Positions 17,994 to 26,692 are shown, counted from the stretch's first letter. The stretch is 64,000 nt of DNA from an uncultured Eggerthellaceae bacterium (GCA_910588435.1 CAJUPL010000003.1:76265-140264), one strand, 5' to 3'. Numbers and translations: made by a program. The notes: generated by a model not told the origin, from the letters alone.

Positions 17994-18087
17994 AATCACA
18001 TCAATAAAGGGAATATCAAAGCAAATCACACTGTTTTGATAGTGGTTGAGTTTGTTACAGCTAGATACTTTCAGTGTTGATGTGATT
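17994..18087. promoter_or_regulatory. Phage operator region with inverted repeats
   Basis: AATCACATCAA (17994-18004) and its exact inverted copy TTGATGTGATT (18077-18087) bracket the repressor/Cro intergenic region, with a further AATCACA at 18024. A related TTGTGTGATTT occurs at 19028-19038 in the early operon. These are the best candidates for repressor/Cro binding sites. Confidence 0.6.
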
Positions 18088-18104
18088 AAGGAGGTGGTTG
18101 AAAT

Positions 18105-18311
18105 ATGAGCATTGCTGAAGTGCTGGAAGAGAGGCGCGTAGCCAGAGGAGTGAGCTACGCCGAGATAGCCCGGAGATGTTCCATGAACCCCGACGTCGTT
18201 TCAAGAGCCTTTCAAGGCAAAGGTGAATTGAAGGCTGGCCAGTTTCTGAACATATGTCGGGTCCTTGGGCTGAACAGCAGCAATTTCGAGATGTGCGAGA
18301 CCGGAACATGA
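18105..18311 (+). CDS. Cro-like XRE regulator
   Basis: Seen: 68 residues, a single helix-turn-helix (VSYAEIARRCSMNPDVVSRAFQGKG). Known: small XRE proteins opposite a CI-type repressor usually act as Cro or as an early-operon activator. A strong AAGGAGGTGG ribosome site precedes the ATG. It is the first gene of the rightward early operon. Confidence 0.75.
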   Translation: MSIAEVLEERRVARGVSYAEIARRCSMNPDVVSRAFQGKGELKAGQFLNICRVLGLNSSNFEMCETGT

Positions 18312-18326
18312 AGAACCGAAGCACGA

Positions 18327-18344
18327 GAAACCCCGCTAAAGGAA
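18327..18344 (+). promoter_or_regulatory. 18-bp leader shared by int and the xis-like gene (xis copy)
   Basis: GAAACCCCGCTAAAGGAA, identical to the int leader on the opposite strand. It sits 12 bases before the ATG at 18357 and ends in a ribosome-site-like AAAGGAAGG. Confidence 0.6.
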
Positions 18345-18356
18345 GGAACGTAGACG

Positions 18357-18557
18357 ATGTCAGAGTTCGAACACGTCACGCGGTTCGCCACGGCAGAAGA
18401 GTTCGCCGAGATCCTCGGCGTGAGCCTGTGGACTGCGCAGAATATGTGCAGGCGTGGTGAGGTGCGTTGTACGAAGCTCAACAACCGCACATGGCGCATC
18501 GATGCGCGCGAGTACCTGGAACGCAAGGTTGCTGAGATGAACCAGGTGATCGAATGA
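18357..18557 (+). CDS. Excisionase-family (MerR-like) HTH protein
   Basis: Seen: 66 residues with a winged-helix layout typical of the excisionase/HTH_17 family (FATAEEFAEILGVSLWTAQNMCRRGEVRCTKLNNRTWRIDAREYLER). Known: such proteins either bend DNA to help excision (Xis) or regulate early genes. The leader identical to that of int supports a paired role with the integrase. The stop overlaps the next start (ATGA). Confidence 0.75.
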   Translation: MSEFEHVTRFATAEEFAEILGVSLWTAQNMCRRGEVRCTKLNNRTWRIDAREYLERKVAEMNQVIE

Positions 18558-19009
18558 GGTGGACCGACGAGCAGGATGCGGTGATCCGCGAAGTTGGGCA
18601 CAAGGGCGTGGATGCGGTAAGGCGAGAGCTCATGAGACGCTGCCATGCCCTGCATACGGTGTATGCGATCAAGCGAAGGGCGACCCGCATCCATGCATCT
18701 TTGCGCAAGCGAACCATGTGCCCGGAATGCGGCGCCATAGGAGTTCATATCAACAGGCAATCGAAGATGTGCATCCGATGCACGGAGCTGCTGCGCTTGG
18801 AAGAGGCACGCGCGTTTGAGGAATTGTTAGAACAGGAGCGGCGGGAAGCCGAAGAAGGTGAGGAAATTGAACAGATACGACGCGAGCGCGCGAAGATCCG
18901 GCAGCGCAACGCCAGGACGTGCAAACGCTACGGGCTGCCGACCAAAAGCCAACGTAAGGCTGCTGAAGGTGGTTCCGATCGAGGACCCGGAGCAGAGCGG
19001 AACACGTAA
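18554..19009 (+). CDS. Phage protein with zinc ribbon and charged helix
   Basis: Function not recognised. Seen: 151 residues. The N-terminal 45 residues look like a SANT/Myb-type or HTH segment (MRWTDEQDAVIREVG), followed by a Cys4 zinc ribbon (CPECGAIGVHINRQSKMCIRC) and a long, highly charged helix (residues about 80-120), which may be a coiled coil. Translationally coupled to the gene before. A role in early DNA metabolism or transcription is an inference. Confidence 0.6.
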   Translation: MRWTDEQDAVIREVGHKGVDAVRRELMRRCHALHTVYAIKRRATRIHASLRKRTMCPECGAIGVHINRQSKMCIRCTELLRLEEARAFEELLEQERREAEEGEEIEQIRRERAKIRQRNARTCKRYGLPTKSQRKAAEGGSDRGPGAERNT

Positions 19010-19098
19010 TGCCAGGCGTCTTCTGATTTGTGTGATTTCAGTAGATTTGTCCCTCGAAAAGTCACATCGCATTTCTTGTGACAGGGAGGTTTTTATCA

Positions 19099-19389
19099 AT
19101 GGAGAACGAGGATCTGAGAAGAATAGCAGATGCTGCGGCGCTTCGCGACGTGCAAGCTGCAGCAGCTTCGATCATGCCGATGCTGGAAGAGGCAATGTCG
19201 GACGCCCAGAAGCTTGGCATCCATGCCGGATCGATCCAGGAATGGGCATGCGCCAAATATGGGAAGCCATTAAGCGAGCTTTCAGCGCGCGAGACAGCCG
19301 GCGCTATTGCGCACGTGAACAAGTTGATCCTCCAGAAGCGCAAGCTCATGGAGGCGCGGAGCGACTGGGACGCTTCCGGGGCGATCTGA
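19099..19389 (+). CDS. Small phage early protein, unknown
   Basis: Function not recognised. Seen: 96 residues, mostly helical, Ala/Glu-rich (LRRIADAAALRDVQAAAASIMPMLEEAM), no metal motifs and no membrane helix. Start chosen at MENEDLRR with GGAGG upstream; an earlier GTG at 19078 would add seven residues. It stops 15 bp before the replication gene. Confidence 0.55.
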   Translation: MENEDLRRIADAAALRDVQAAAASIMPMLEEAMSDAQKLGIHAGSIQEWACAKYGKPLSELSARETAGAIAHVNKLILQKRKLMEARSDWDASGAI

Positions 19390-19403
19390 AAGAGGTTTTG
19401 GAT

Positions 19404-20264
19404 GTGGGAATGTATTTTCAGGATGATTTCTGGGAAGCGATCTCGACGCTTCCCCAGCGTGATCGAGACGCATGTGCCGGTGCCCTACTTGCGCTGTACT
19501 TCGACGGCGAAGAGGACACGAAGTTGCGCGGCATGGCGCGAGGTTTCTACATTGCCTTCCGGCAGCGCGTGCTCATTGCGAAGGCGCGGGCTATCGCCGG
19601 GAAGAAGGGCGGAAAGCGACGCAGCCGCAAGCTGAAGCCCGAACAGGTACAGAAAGCCATTGCCGAAGGTGCGGGCGACGCGGCTGACGTTGAGCGAGAT
19701 TGCGCGGACTTGCAAGCAACCACGCCAGCAAATGCCGAAGCTGCCACAAAGCAAGCGGCGAAACAAAAGCCGAAGCAAACCAGCAAGCAATCCACGACAG
19801 AAAGCGCGAAGCAAACTGCCAAGCAAACCGACGAGCAAACCGCAAGCGAACCTATAAAGAGTGAGAAAGAGAGGGAGAAAGAGACTGGGAAGGAGATTCA
19901 ACCTGTACGTCTTCCTGAAGGTGAGACCACACCAAACCTGTATGACGCGCCAGGCGACGCAGAGAGCGCCACATTCGGGCTGAGATGTCTGAAGGCATTG
20001 AACGAGGTGCTTGGCACCACGTACGGGCAGCTTCCGCCCACGTGCGCACGATTCCTAGCGAGCATGGAAGGACGCTATACCGACGAGCAGGTACGACGGA
20101 TGATCGAGTACAAACGCGACGAATGGCAAGGAAAGGCGAAGATGCGCAAGCACCTGACGGCATCCACCCTACTGTCGCCGGATCACTTCGAGAGCTACAT
20201 GCATCAGGCTATGCGGGAAGGAGCCGAGCATGAAGCGTTTGAGCGATTTGCTGATGCGATTTGA
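19404..20264 (+). CDS. Phage replication protein (DUF6291-like + phage-conserved C-terminal domain)
   Basis: Seen: about 286 residues from a GTG at 19404 with AAAGAGG upstream (ATG at 19410 is an alternative). Residues 1-75 resemble DUF6291 (DDFWEAISTLPQRDRDACAGALLALYFDG). A 70-residue Lys/Gln/Thr-rich linker follows, then a C-terminal domain with LNEVLGTTYGQLPPT, GRYTDEQVRRMIEYKRDEW and LTASTLLSPDHFESYM, matching the conserved C-terminus of phage O-like replication proteins. Known: such proteins recruit helicase loaders to the phage origin. The downstream DnaC-like gene overlaps by 35 bp, fitting that job. Confidence 0.75.
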   Translation: MGMYFQDDFWEAISTLPQRDRDACAGALLALYFDGEEDTKLRGMARGFYIAFRQRVLIAKARAIAGKKGGKRRSRKLKPEQVQKAIAEGAGDAADVERDCADLQATTPANAEAATKQAAKQKPKQTSKQSTTESAKQTAKQTDEQTASEPIKSEKEREKETGKEIQPVRLPEGETTPNLYDAPGDAESATFGLRCLKALNEVLGTTYGQLPPTCARFLASMEGRYTDEQVRRMIEYKRDEWQGKAKMRKHLTASTLLSPDHFESYMHQAMREGAEHEAFERFADAI

Positions 20265-20898
20265 GGTTCCAAAGATGAGCCCGGAGCACAAGGCGGAGCT
20301 GGAGGCAGCCGAAGCAGCCGAGCGCGAACAGGCCAGGCGTAGACGCTATGCGCAGATCGGCGTGCCTGAGCGCTTCAAGAGCGCCGACATCAACAAGTGC
20401 CGACCAGATGCCCGCCAGTACGTTCGCGAGCTTCTCGGTGGGAGCAGGCGCGGCTTGGTGATTCGCGGGAACGTGGGTGTTGGGAAGACTTACACGGCGG
20501 CGGCGATCCTGAACGCGGTGTTCGAGAAGCGTTTCTGCCGGTTCACCACGTTCGGATCCGTGATGCGCGGGATCCGTACGGCTTACGACGGGCGCGGGTC
20601 AGAGGATGAGGTCATTTCCCGGTTCACTGGTGCGGACGTGCTGCTCGTGGACGATTTCGGGAAGGAGCGACCGAGCGCATGGGCGCTGGAGATCATCTTC
20701 GACTGTCTGAACGCGCGGTACGCCGCCAAGCGCCCGACGATATACACGACGCAGCACAACGGGAGCGAACTTGCTGGGCGTTTGTCAGCCGAGGGTGACG
20801 TTGCTATAGCCGAGGCGATATTGTCACGCCTGGGAGACCGCAGCGCCTTCGCTTCCATCGTCCTTGAAGGCAGCGACAGGCGGCGCATGGGGCGTTGA
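20230..20898 (+). CDS. DnaC-like helicase loader (AAA+ ATPase)
   Basis: Seen: 222 residues with Walker A GNVGVGKT at about 79-86, Walker B VLLVDDFGKE at about 135-144, and the sensor segment PTIYTTQHN. Known: DnaC/DnaI family proteins load the replicative helicase. It overlaps the replication protein, the usual phage O/P arrangement. A strong hairpin follows the gene. Confidence 0.88.
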   Translation: MKRLSDLLMRFEVPKMSPEHKAELEAAEAAEREQARRRRYAQIGVPERFKSADINKCRPDARQYVRELLGGSRRGLVIRGNVGVGKTYTAAAILNAVFEKRFCRFTTFGSVMRGIRTAYDGRGSEDEVISRFTGADVLLVDDFGKERPSAWALEIIFDCLNARYAAKRPTIYTTQHNGSELAGRLSAEGDVAIAEAILSRLGDRSAFASIVLEGSDRRRMGR

Positions 20899-20927
20899 TC
20901 CATGATGAATTGGTACGAATGACGTGA

Positions 20928-20963
20928 GGGCGGTTCCTGAACGCAGGAGCCGCCCTGCTTCGT
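20928..20963 (+). terminator. Hairpin after the replication genes
   Basis: GGGCGGTTCCTG (20928-20939), AACG loop, CAGGAGCCGCCC (20944-20955): a 12-bp stem followed by TGCTTCGTTT. Probably terminates or attenuates early transcription before the terminase genes. Confidence 0.65.
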
Positions 20964-21002
20964 TTCTGGGGTGTTTTGTGACGTGGCCGCACCATTCCCA
21001 GC

Positions 21003-21449
21003 ATGGCAAGACGAGCGAAATGCACTCTGGAACTCATAGACGAGGCGGCGCGCCTCAAAAGCGAAGGGATGATGGACAAGGATATATGCGCTGTACTGGG
21101 CATTCATCCTTCCAGCTTCTACCGATGGCTGAACACGCCCAAAACGCGACTGGAACGCGAGTTAGGCGATGCCCTAAAAAAGGCAGAAGCCCACTACAAA
21201 CAGGCATTGACGGGCCTCATCAAACAGGCGGCTGTGGAGCGTTCGAGCAATTGGACGGCAGCAGCATGGCTTCTTGAACGCAAGTTCCCGGACGAGTACG
21301 CCAGGCGCGAACGTGCAGCCGAAGAAAAACGGATGGAAACGCCTCAGCTCTTCGTGGGCGTGGAGCTCAAGCCATACAACGAGGTTTCCCAGGATGCGTT
21401 GCCGCCACTTTCTCTGCCTGATGGTGAGGGTGATGGCGGGGCTGGGTAG
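21003..21449 (+). CDS. terS: Putative terminase small subunit
   Basis: Seen: 148 residues. An N-terminal helix-turn-helix (ELIDEAARLKSEGMMDKDICAVLGIHPSSFYRWL) is followed by a helical segment with SNWTAAAWLLERKFPDEYARRER, typical of phage small-terminase-like HTH proteins. Known: the small subunit recognises pac or cos DNA and stimulates the large subunit. The position ahead of the large terminase agrees, but about 1 kb of hairpin-rich non-coding DNA lies between them, which is unusual. Confidence 0.75.
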   Translation: MARRAKCTLELIDEAARLKSEGMMDKDICAVLGIHPSSFYRWLNTPKTRLERELGDALKKAEAHYKQALTGLIKQAAVERSSNWTAAAWLLERKFPDEYARRERAAEEKRMETPQLFVGVELKPYNEVSQDALPPLSLPDGEGDGGAG

Positions 21450-21480
21450 GGATTGATCGATGGGCTGGTGTGGTGAGGTC

Positions 21481-22012
21481 GCCCGCCGGCGTGACCGAAG
21501 GGCACGCCGGCCCCCGGCGAGACACCGGAAGCCCGCCGAAGGTGGGCTGGAGGTGGCTTGCCGGGCAGAGGGCAGACCGAAGGGCTGCCCGACCTGCGGA
21601 GCGACACCGAAGGTGACGCGTAGCGTGGGGCATGACACCGAGCGAGCCGGAAGCGCGAAGCGCCGTAGGCCGCTTGGTGGCATGACACACAAGGTTGCAA
21701 GACGAAGCGGCTTGCAACCTGCGGAGCGAAGACGCGCAAGATGCTTGGAGCCGCCGAAGGCGTGCGGAAAGCTGCTTGCGTGGCTTGGCGAAGCCGAAGG
21801 TGCGCTTACGCTGTGAGCGCACCGGAGCCGTGGCGCGATACCGCCAGGAGCGCGTCACGCTGTCCGGGGTGATGGGCAGCCGTAGGAGCGAAGCGACTGA
21901 GGTTGCCGGGCACCCCGGCATGGCTGCAAGACATGAGGCTTGCTGCCGCGCAGACAAGACGCATGGAGCACCGAAGGTGCTTGATGCGGCTTGGTGGAGC
22001 CGGAGGAAGACC
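21481..22012 (+). ncRNA. Hairpin-dense non-coding region A
   Basis: Seen: at least eleven strong hairpins in 530 bases, many with the loop core CC-GAA-GG: 21485-21511 (9 bp), 21531-21547 (7 bp), 21570-21590, 21601-21619, 21631-21684 (multi-part stem containing GCGC-GAA-GCGC), 21692-21720 (10 bp), 21752-21762, 21799-21823 (11 bp), 21904-21920 (7 bp), 21926-21943 and 21960-21988. Translations in all frames are Arg/Gly/Cys-rich and unlike proteins. Either a large structured phage RNA or single-strand-forming DNA (packaging/origin); d(GCGAAGC) is known as an unusually stable DNA mini-hairpin. The sequence to 22487 is also non-coding and less structured. Confidence 0.55.
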
Positions 22013-22487
22013 TGACGGCAGCACAGGTTCGCTTCCTTCGCCGTGATCTGCGCGGTGCTGACGTTAGGGCTGACGGAGCGCGGGCAAGACCTTGGCTTGA
22101 CCGCTTCCGCAGCAATAGCAGGAGAAGGAACACGGGGATGGAGCGAGCGCACGCGAGACGCATCTTCCGCTTCCGCGTTTTTTCGCGTTTCGCTTCGCCT
22201 GAGAAGAAGTGCGAGCGTGGGCGCGGTGTTTTCACCAAAAGAGGGAGACGCATGAGTGCCATTTCGCCTGGGCACGCAGAGGTGAGCGCGACTGCTAGAG
22301 AAGCAAGACAAGCGGCAGATTCGCAAGATGCCCTGAAACGATCTGCGGAAACTTTTTGAATGTGCGAAGGCACGCGAGTTGCCTGTGCTGGAAGAGCGGC
22401 AAGGGAAATACGCACAGGGGCATCAGCAGCATCAGCGGCAGGGTGGTTTTGCGTGGATGCGGGTAAGGTAGAGACGGGAGCAGGGGC

Positions 22488-23810
22488 ATGAGTGGCAGAA
22501 GTGGCAAGCGCAACAGAGGCGGCAGCGACGGCGTGAGCGTCGCCGATCTGTGCGCGAGCGTGTTCCACGGCGTGCTGGGTGATGTGATGTGCGGCGGACA
22601 CGTGCACTACTGGCTCAACGGCGGACGCGGTTCCACCAAGTCATCGTTCATCAGCCTGTGCCTGGTGCTGCTGATCGTCGCCAACCCGTTCGCTAATGCT
22701 GTGGTCGTTCGCCGTTTCAGCAACACGCTGCGCGATTCGGTGTACCAGCAGCTCGTGTGGGCCGTGGCGGCGCTCGGGCTGGAAGGGTTCTTCCGCTGCA
22801 GGGTCTCGCCGATGGAGCTGACGTACCTTCCCACGGGTCAGCGCATCGTGTTCCGTGGCGCGGACGATCCCCTGAAGCTGAAGGGCACCAAGTTCACCAC
22901 CGGGTACTGCGCATGCGTGTGGTTTGAGGAAGTGGACCAGTTCGACGGCATCGATGCGGTTCGCAGCATCCTGAACTCGCTTCGCCGTGGTGGTGAGCGG
23001 TTTTGGATCTTTTACAGTTACAACCCGCCCCGTTCCGCACTCAACTGGGTTAACGCCGAAGAGCGTGAGCGTCGCAAGCGCGAGGACACGTTGGTCATGC
23101 GCACGTCGTATCTGGATGTGGTGGACGAGCATCCCGAATGGCTGGGCGTTCCGTTCATAGAGGAAGCCGAATACCTGCGTGAGAGCAACGAGCTCGCTTG
23201 GCGGTGGGAGTACCTGGGAGAAGTGACCGGCACGGGCGGTGCTGTGTTCGGAAACGTCACGGGGCGCCGCATCGGTGATGACGAGATCGCGCGGCTGGAG
23301 CTCGTTCGCAACGGTGTGGACTGGGGATGGTTTCCCGACCCGTGGAGGTACGTTCGCGTGGGCTGGGAGCCATCTGAGCGCCGGCTGTTCCTGTTCGGCG
23401 AGCTATCGGCCAACAAGACGCTTCCGCAGGACACAGGCGCAATGGTGGCAGACGCACTCACGTTCGCGGACATAGAGGGCGAAGAGGCATACTTCCATGA
23501 TGAGGTGATTTGGTGCGACGACACGGCTGACGGGAAGGTGGCTATGGCCACGTACAAGCGCGAGCATGGTCTGCGCGCCCGACCCGCCAAGAAGGGGCGC
23601 ATGAGACGCCTGAGCTACGAGTGGCTCGCCGGACTGCGCGAGATCGTCATCGACCCTGTGAGATGCCCGCACGCCTATGAGGAGTTCACGTCCAAGGAGT
23701 ACGAGCGCGACCGTGAGGGCAACTGGGTGGACGAGATACCCGACGGCAACGACCACAGCATCGACGCGGTCCGCTACGCCATGATGGAGGACGTGCTGCG
23801 CGGTCGCTAG
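22488..23810 (+). CDS. terL: Terminase large subunit
   Basis: Seen: 440 residues. Walker A-like GGRGSTKSSF near residue 43, VWFEEVDQF as Walker B, a coupling segment FYSYNPPRSALNWV, and a C-terminal nuclease with VDWGWFPDPW, IWCDDTADGKV and NDHSIDAVRYAM. Known: the ATPase pumps DNA into the capsid and the RNase H-fold nuclease cuts it. GGGAGCAGGGG precedes the ATG. Structured non-coding DNA lies on both sides. Confidence 0.92.
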   Translation: MSGRSGKRNRGGSDGVSVADLCASVFHGVLGDVMCGGHVHYWLNGGRGSTKSSFISLCLVLLIVANPFANAVVVRRFSNTLRDSVYQQLVWAVAALGLEGFFRCRVSPMELTYLPTGQRIVFRGADDPLKLKGTKFTTGYCACVWFEEVDQFDGIDAVRSILNSLRRGGERFWIFYSYNPPRSALNWVNAEERERRKREDTLVMRTSYLDVVDEHPEWLGVPFIEEAEYLRESNELAWRWEYLGEVTGTGGAVFGNVTGRRIGDDEIARLELVRNGVDWGWFPDPWRYVRVGWEPSERRLFLFGELSANKTLPQDTGAMVADALTFADIEGEEAYFHDEVIWCDDTADGKVAMATYKREHGLRARPAKKGRMRRLSYEWLAGLREIVIDPVRCPHAYEEFTSKEYERDREGNWVDEIPDGNDHSIDAVRYAMMEDVLRGR

Positions 23811-23936
23811 GGTTGCTCGGAGTGCTTGCGCGCGCTTCCACCTCTGGGTGCTCACGCTCGACCATGCAGCGAGACGCTACCCCGCCGCCAGCGGACGCAT
23901 GACGGTGATGCGCAGGGGCACAACGGATGACTTGCG

Positions 23937-24209
23937 GTGCCACCCCTCACCACCTGCATGGAGAGCCGGGCTACAGGTGCGGGTGACGCGCTGACGCAAG
24001 CAGCCTTGGGTGAGAGCTGCAACAGGCAGCAGGGAGGGCGAGCGTGCCCGTTGGCGCCGCAATGCCAGCAAGACGCGAAGCGGCTTGATGGCACGCCATA
24101 AGGACGCGCACACCCTCCCTGCTGCCGCACCGTGAGACTTGCAGGGCTGCTTGTGGCAGCGTGGCACACGCACCCCCGGGCGAACCATGCAGGTGGTGAG
24201 GGGTGGCAC
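23937..24209 (+). ncRNA. Structured non-coding region B closed by a perfect 25-bp stem
   Basis: Seen: bases 23937-23961 are exactly complementary to 24185-24209. Inside, GGCAGCAGGGAGGG (24025-24038) pairs with 24113-24126 over 14 bp, and a hairpin at 24063-24093 ends in CGC-GAA-GCG, the same GAA-triloop design as region A. Further stems are at 24000-24020 and 24146-24160. Flanking bases 23811-23936 and 24210-24341 are also non-coding with smaller stems (CGCAT/ATGCG at 23897-23913). It sits between large terminase and portal. No similarity to a protein in any frame. Confidence 0.65.
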
Positions 24210-24341
24210 AGATCGACTTGCAGCTTGCCCCGGAGCAGCGCCGGCATGTGGCCGCAGGTTGCGGGGTAGATAAAAACCTCGTTCATTCCGTGACAAGGCT
24301 GCAAGATGCCTAGATGTTGACTGTGGGCGAAGTCAGAGAGG

Positions 24342-25733
24342 ATGTGTGCAGTGGTTGAGGAATACGAGATACCGGAGTTCGTGAAGGCGCACTTGTCCAC
24401 TCTTGGATACGAGTGCGCGGCTGACGAGATGATGCCGCATATCAACACGTGGTGGAATTGGATGCGCGCCGAAGGCGACTTCTACGATTACAACGACACT
24501 GATGCGGCGGGCAGAGCCTTCAAGGTGCATAGGCGATCCATCCATCCGGCTATGAGGATGTGCGAGGAGTGGGGATCGCTTCTGCTGAACGACAAGACGC
24601 TGATCGACTGTGGGAAGCAGAAGTGCACTGACTGGCTCGCCGACTTCCTGGCGAGCAGACACTTTCTCTCGTACGGTCAGGCGGCTTTGGTTCGCGCTTT
24701 CGCGCTCGGTACGGGCGCGTGGGCTGCGTGGGTGGACTTGGGCAAGAAGGCCATCCAGATTCGACGATACGACGCGCGGCAGATCATCCCGCTTTCGTGG
24801 GATGATGACGGGATAAGCGAATGCGCATTCGTGACTGAGGCAGTGACGAAGGGAAAGCGGGTGACGCAGCTTCAGATGCACGTTCTGAGCGATTCCGGTT
24901 ATGTGATCAAGACCACCTACTTCGACGGCGAGGGCAAGACCATAACTGTGGACGGTGTTCTGGACGCTTACGAGACCGAGTGCCCGACGCCCACCTTCGC
25001 CATCTTGAAACCAGCTGTCGCCAACACGCGCGTGGATGGTAGCCCGTATGGTCAGAGCGTGTTCGCTGACGCATTGGATGCGATCCAGGCAGTGGATATC
25101 GCCTACGACGCGCTGGTGAGCGAGGTGGACTTGTCGAAGATGCGCATATTCTTGGCTGACACGATGTTCGACGTCGAGCAGGTTGGCAAGAACAAGAAGC
25201 CCGTGGCCATCCCGTTCGGGAAGAACGATTGCACGATCTACCGCAAGGTGGCTTCGACTGAGGACGTCATTCGGGAGTTCGCTCCGGCACTTCGCACCAA
25301 AGAGCAAGCCGAGGTATTCCGCGTTGCCATCCAGACTTTGGGTGACTTGTGCGGGTTCGGCCTGACCTACTATGACTTCGATTCGCGAGGCTATATCAAG
25401 ACCGCGACCGAGGTATCGAGCGACAACGCTGCCTTGATGCGCAACATACGCCGTCACGAGAACCTGCTCGAAGGATCCATGACGACGATAGCAAAGGCGA
25501 TTCTGCACTGTGCGCGACGTTTGGGAGTGAAGCTGCCCAAGGAAGGACACGTGCGCGTCGCCTTCGACGACAGCATCATTACGGATGTGTACACCGAGAA
25601 GAAGCAGGACTTGGAAGAGCTGAACCGCACCATGTTGCCTTACGAGTACCGCATGAAATGGTACGGCGAGGATGAAAAGACTGCGAAAGCCAAAGCCGCT
25701 GAACTGAGCGCGGCACCGACCAAGGTAGAATAG
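24342..25733 (+). CDS. Phage portal protein (SPP1/gp6-like)
   Basis: Seen: about 463 residues with features of the SPP1-type portal family: an N-terminal segment with INTWWNWMRAEG, SYGQAALVRAFALGTGAWAAW, the central YGQSVFADALDAIQAVDIAYDALVSEVDL and a C-terminal NRTMLPYEYRMKWYGEDEK. Known: the dodecameric portal forms the DNA entry vertex. A GTG at 24351 lies at better spacing from AGAGAGG than the ATG at 24342, so the start may be nine bases later. The phage head operon breaks off here; scaffold genes resume only at 40.1 kb. Confidence 0.88.
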   Translation: MCAVVEEYEIPEFVKAHLSTLGYECAADEMMPHINTWWNWMRAEGDFYDYNDTDAAGRAFKVHRRSIHPAMRMCEEWGSLLLNDKTLIDCGKQKCTDWLADFLASRHFLSYGQAALVRAFALGTGAWAAWVDLGKKAIQIRRYDARQIIPLSWDDDGISECAFVTEAVTKGKRVTQLQMHVLSDSGYVIKTTYFDGEGKTITVDGVLDAYETECPTPTFAILKPAVANTRVDGSPYGQSVFADALDAIQAVDIAYDALVSEVDLSKMRIFLADTMFDVEQVGKNKKPVAIPFGKNDCTIYRKVASTEDVIREFAPALRTKEQAEVFRVAIQTLGDLCGFGLTYYDFDSRGYIKTATEVSSDNAALMRNIRRHENLLEGSMTTIAKAILHCARRLGVKLPKEGHVRVAFDDSIITDVYTEKKQDLEELNRTMLPYEYRMKWYGEDEKTAKAKAAELSAAPTKVE

Positions 25734-25738
25734 AGGAC

Positions 25739-26683
25739 ATGGAAAACGAACCGACAACCCAGCAACCCGAACCCTACATCGACGCGCAGATCGCAAAGCT
25801 GAAGAAACAAGGCGTCACCTTCGATATTTGCACTGAGAGCGAAGCTAGGGAGTACATGGCCGATAAGTGCGAGCCGCACAAAGTGAGCGCGTATGCGCGC
25901 CTGTTCGATGTTCATGACAAGGGCGAACAGAAGGATAAGTACGTTGCACTCGACTTCAGCCAGCTCAAATACCTTGCCGATCTGGATCAGCGTCTGCGCG
26001 AGATTCTTCTTGTGATGACGCTCGATATAGAACATTTCTGCAAAACAAGATTATTAACTGAGTGCGCCGTTACAGAGGGAGACGGTCATTCTATCGTTTC
26101 CGGGTACATGGACGGCCTTGATAAGAAGCGCCAGAAATATGTCATGAGCGAACTGGCACGCCATGAGCATGAATCGACCTATCAGGATGCCAATCCGGAC
26201 CAGATGCCGCTCTGGGCGTTTTTGCAGATGGTGTCTTTCGGAACGCTTCTCGGCGTCATCTATTATTGCGCGGAGCAGCACATCGGCGAGAACAGCGTTG
26301 CGGACTACTCGGTTCTTCATGCAATCAAATCTTTGCGCAACACCTGCGCCCACGGTTCATGGGTCCTGCTCGATCTATCGCCGAGCGCGAACGGCGAGCG
26401 AATCGCACCCCATGAAGTGAGCGATGCCGTAGCCGCCATCGGCATATCGAAACGCGCACGACGCCGTTGGCTTCAGACCGTACCCGTATCGCAAATCGCC
26501 TCGCTCCTCTATCTCTATTCACAGGTTGTGCCGAACGGAAGCACAAAGACAAGGCGTCTTGACGATCTCCAACAGTTCTTCGCTGTTGCCGAAAAAGATT
26601 CTGTTCTTCTTGAGGACAACCCCGCGCAAGCCGCGATTTCCTTCATAAAGCGCTTGACGGAGGGGTTCGGGTTGATAGAATAG
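25739..26683 (+). CDS. Abi-family HEPN protein (AbiF/AbiD-like)
   Basis: Seen: 314 residues of the Abi_2 family: KVSAYARLF, LDQRLREILLVMTLDIEHFCKTRL, PLWAFLQMVSFGTLLGVIYY, and the HEPN motif RNTCAH (R-x4-H) near residue 200. Known: R-x4-6-H HEPN domains are RNases; AbiD/AbiF proteins abort phage infection and have been linked by others to ancestors of Cas13 and to non-coding RNA antitoxins. It starts 6 bp after the portal stop and is followed by two tandem hairpin repeats. Likely a superinfection-exclusion cargo gene. Confidence 0.8.
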   Translation: MENEPTTQQPEPYIDAQIAKLKKQGVTFDICTESEAREYMADKCEPHKVSAYARLFDVHDKGEQKDKYVALDFSQLKYLADLDQRLREILLVMTLDIEHFCKTRLLTECAVTEGDGHSIVSGYMDGLDKKRQKYVMSELARHEHESTYQDANPDQMPLWAFLQMVSFGTLLGVIYYCAEQHIGENSVADYSVLHAIKSLRNTCAHGSWVLLDLSPSANGERIAPHEVSDAVAAIGISKRARRRWLQTVPVSQIASLLYLYSQVVPNGSTKTRRLDDLQQFFAVAEKDSVLLEDNPAQAAISFIKRLTEGFGLIE

Positions 26684-26692
26684 AACCACATC

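Noticed and set aside
18858..19403. Upstream extension of the phage replication protein
   Set aside because: It would overlap two other supported genes; the GTG at 19404 has a ribosome site and begins the conserved domain.
21367..22326. Long frames on both strands across region A (up to 319 codons)
   Set aside because: Products are Arg/Ser/Pro- or Gly-rich without domains; the region is dominated by inverted repeats, so the open frames follow from base composition.
24333..25796. 487-codon minus-strand frame
   Set aside because: Antisense of the portal gene, with no recognisable protein features.
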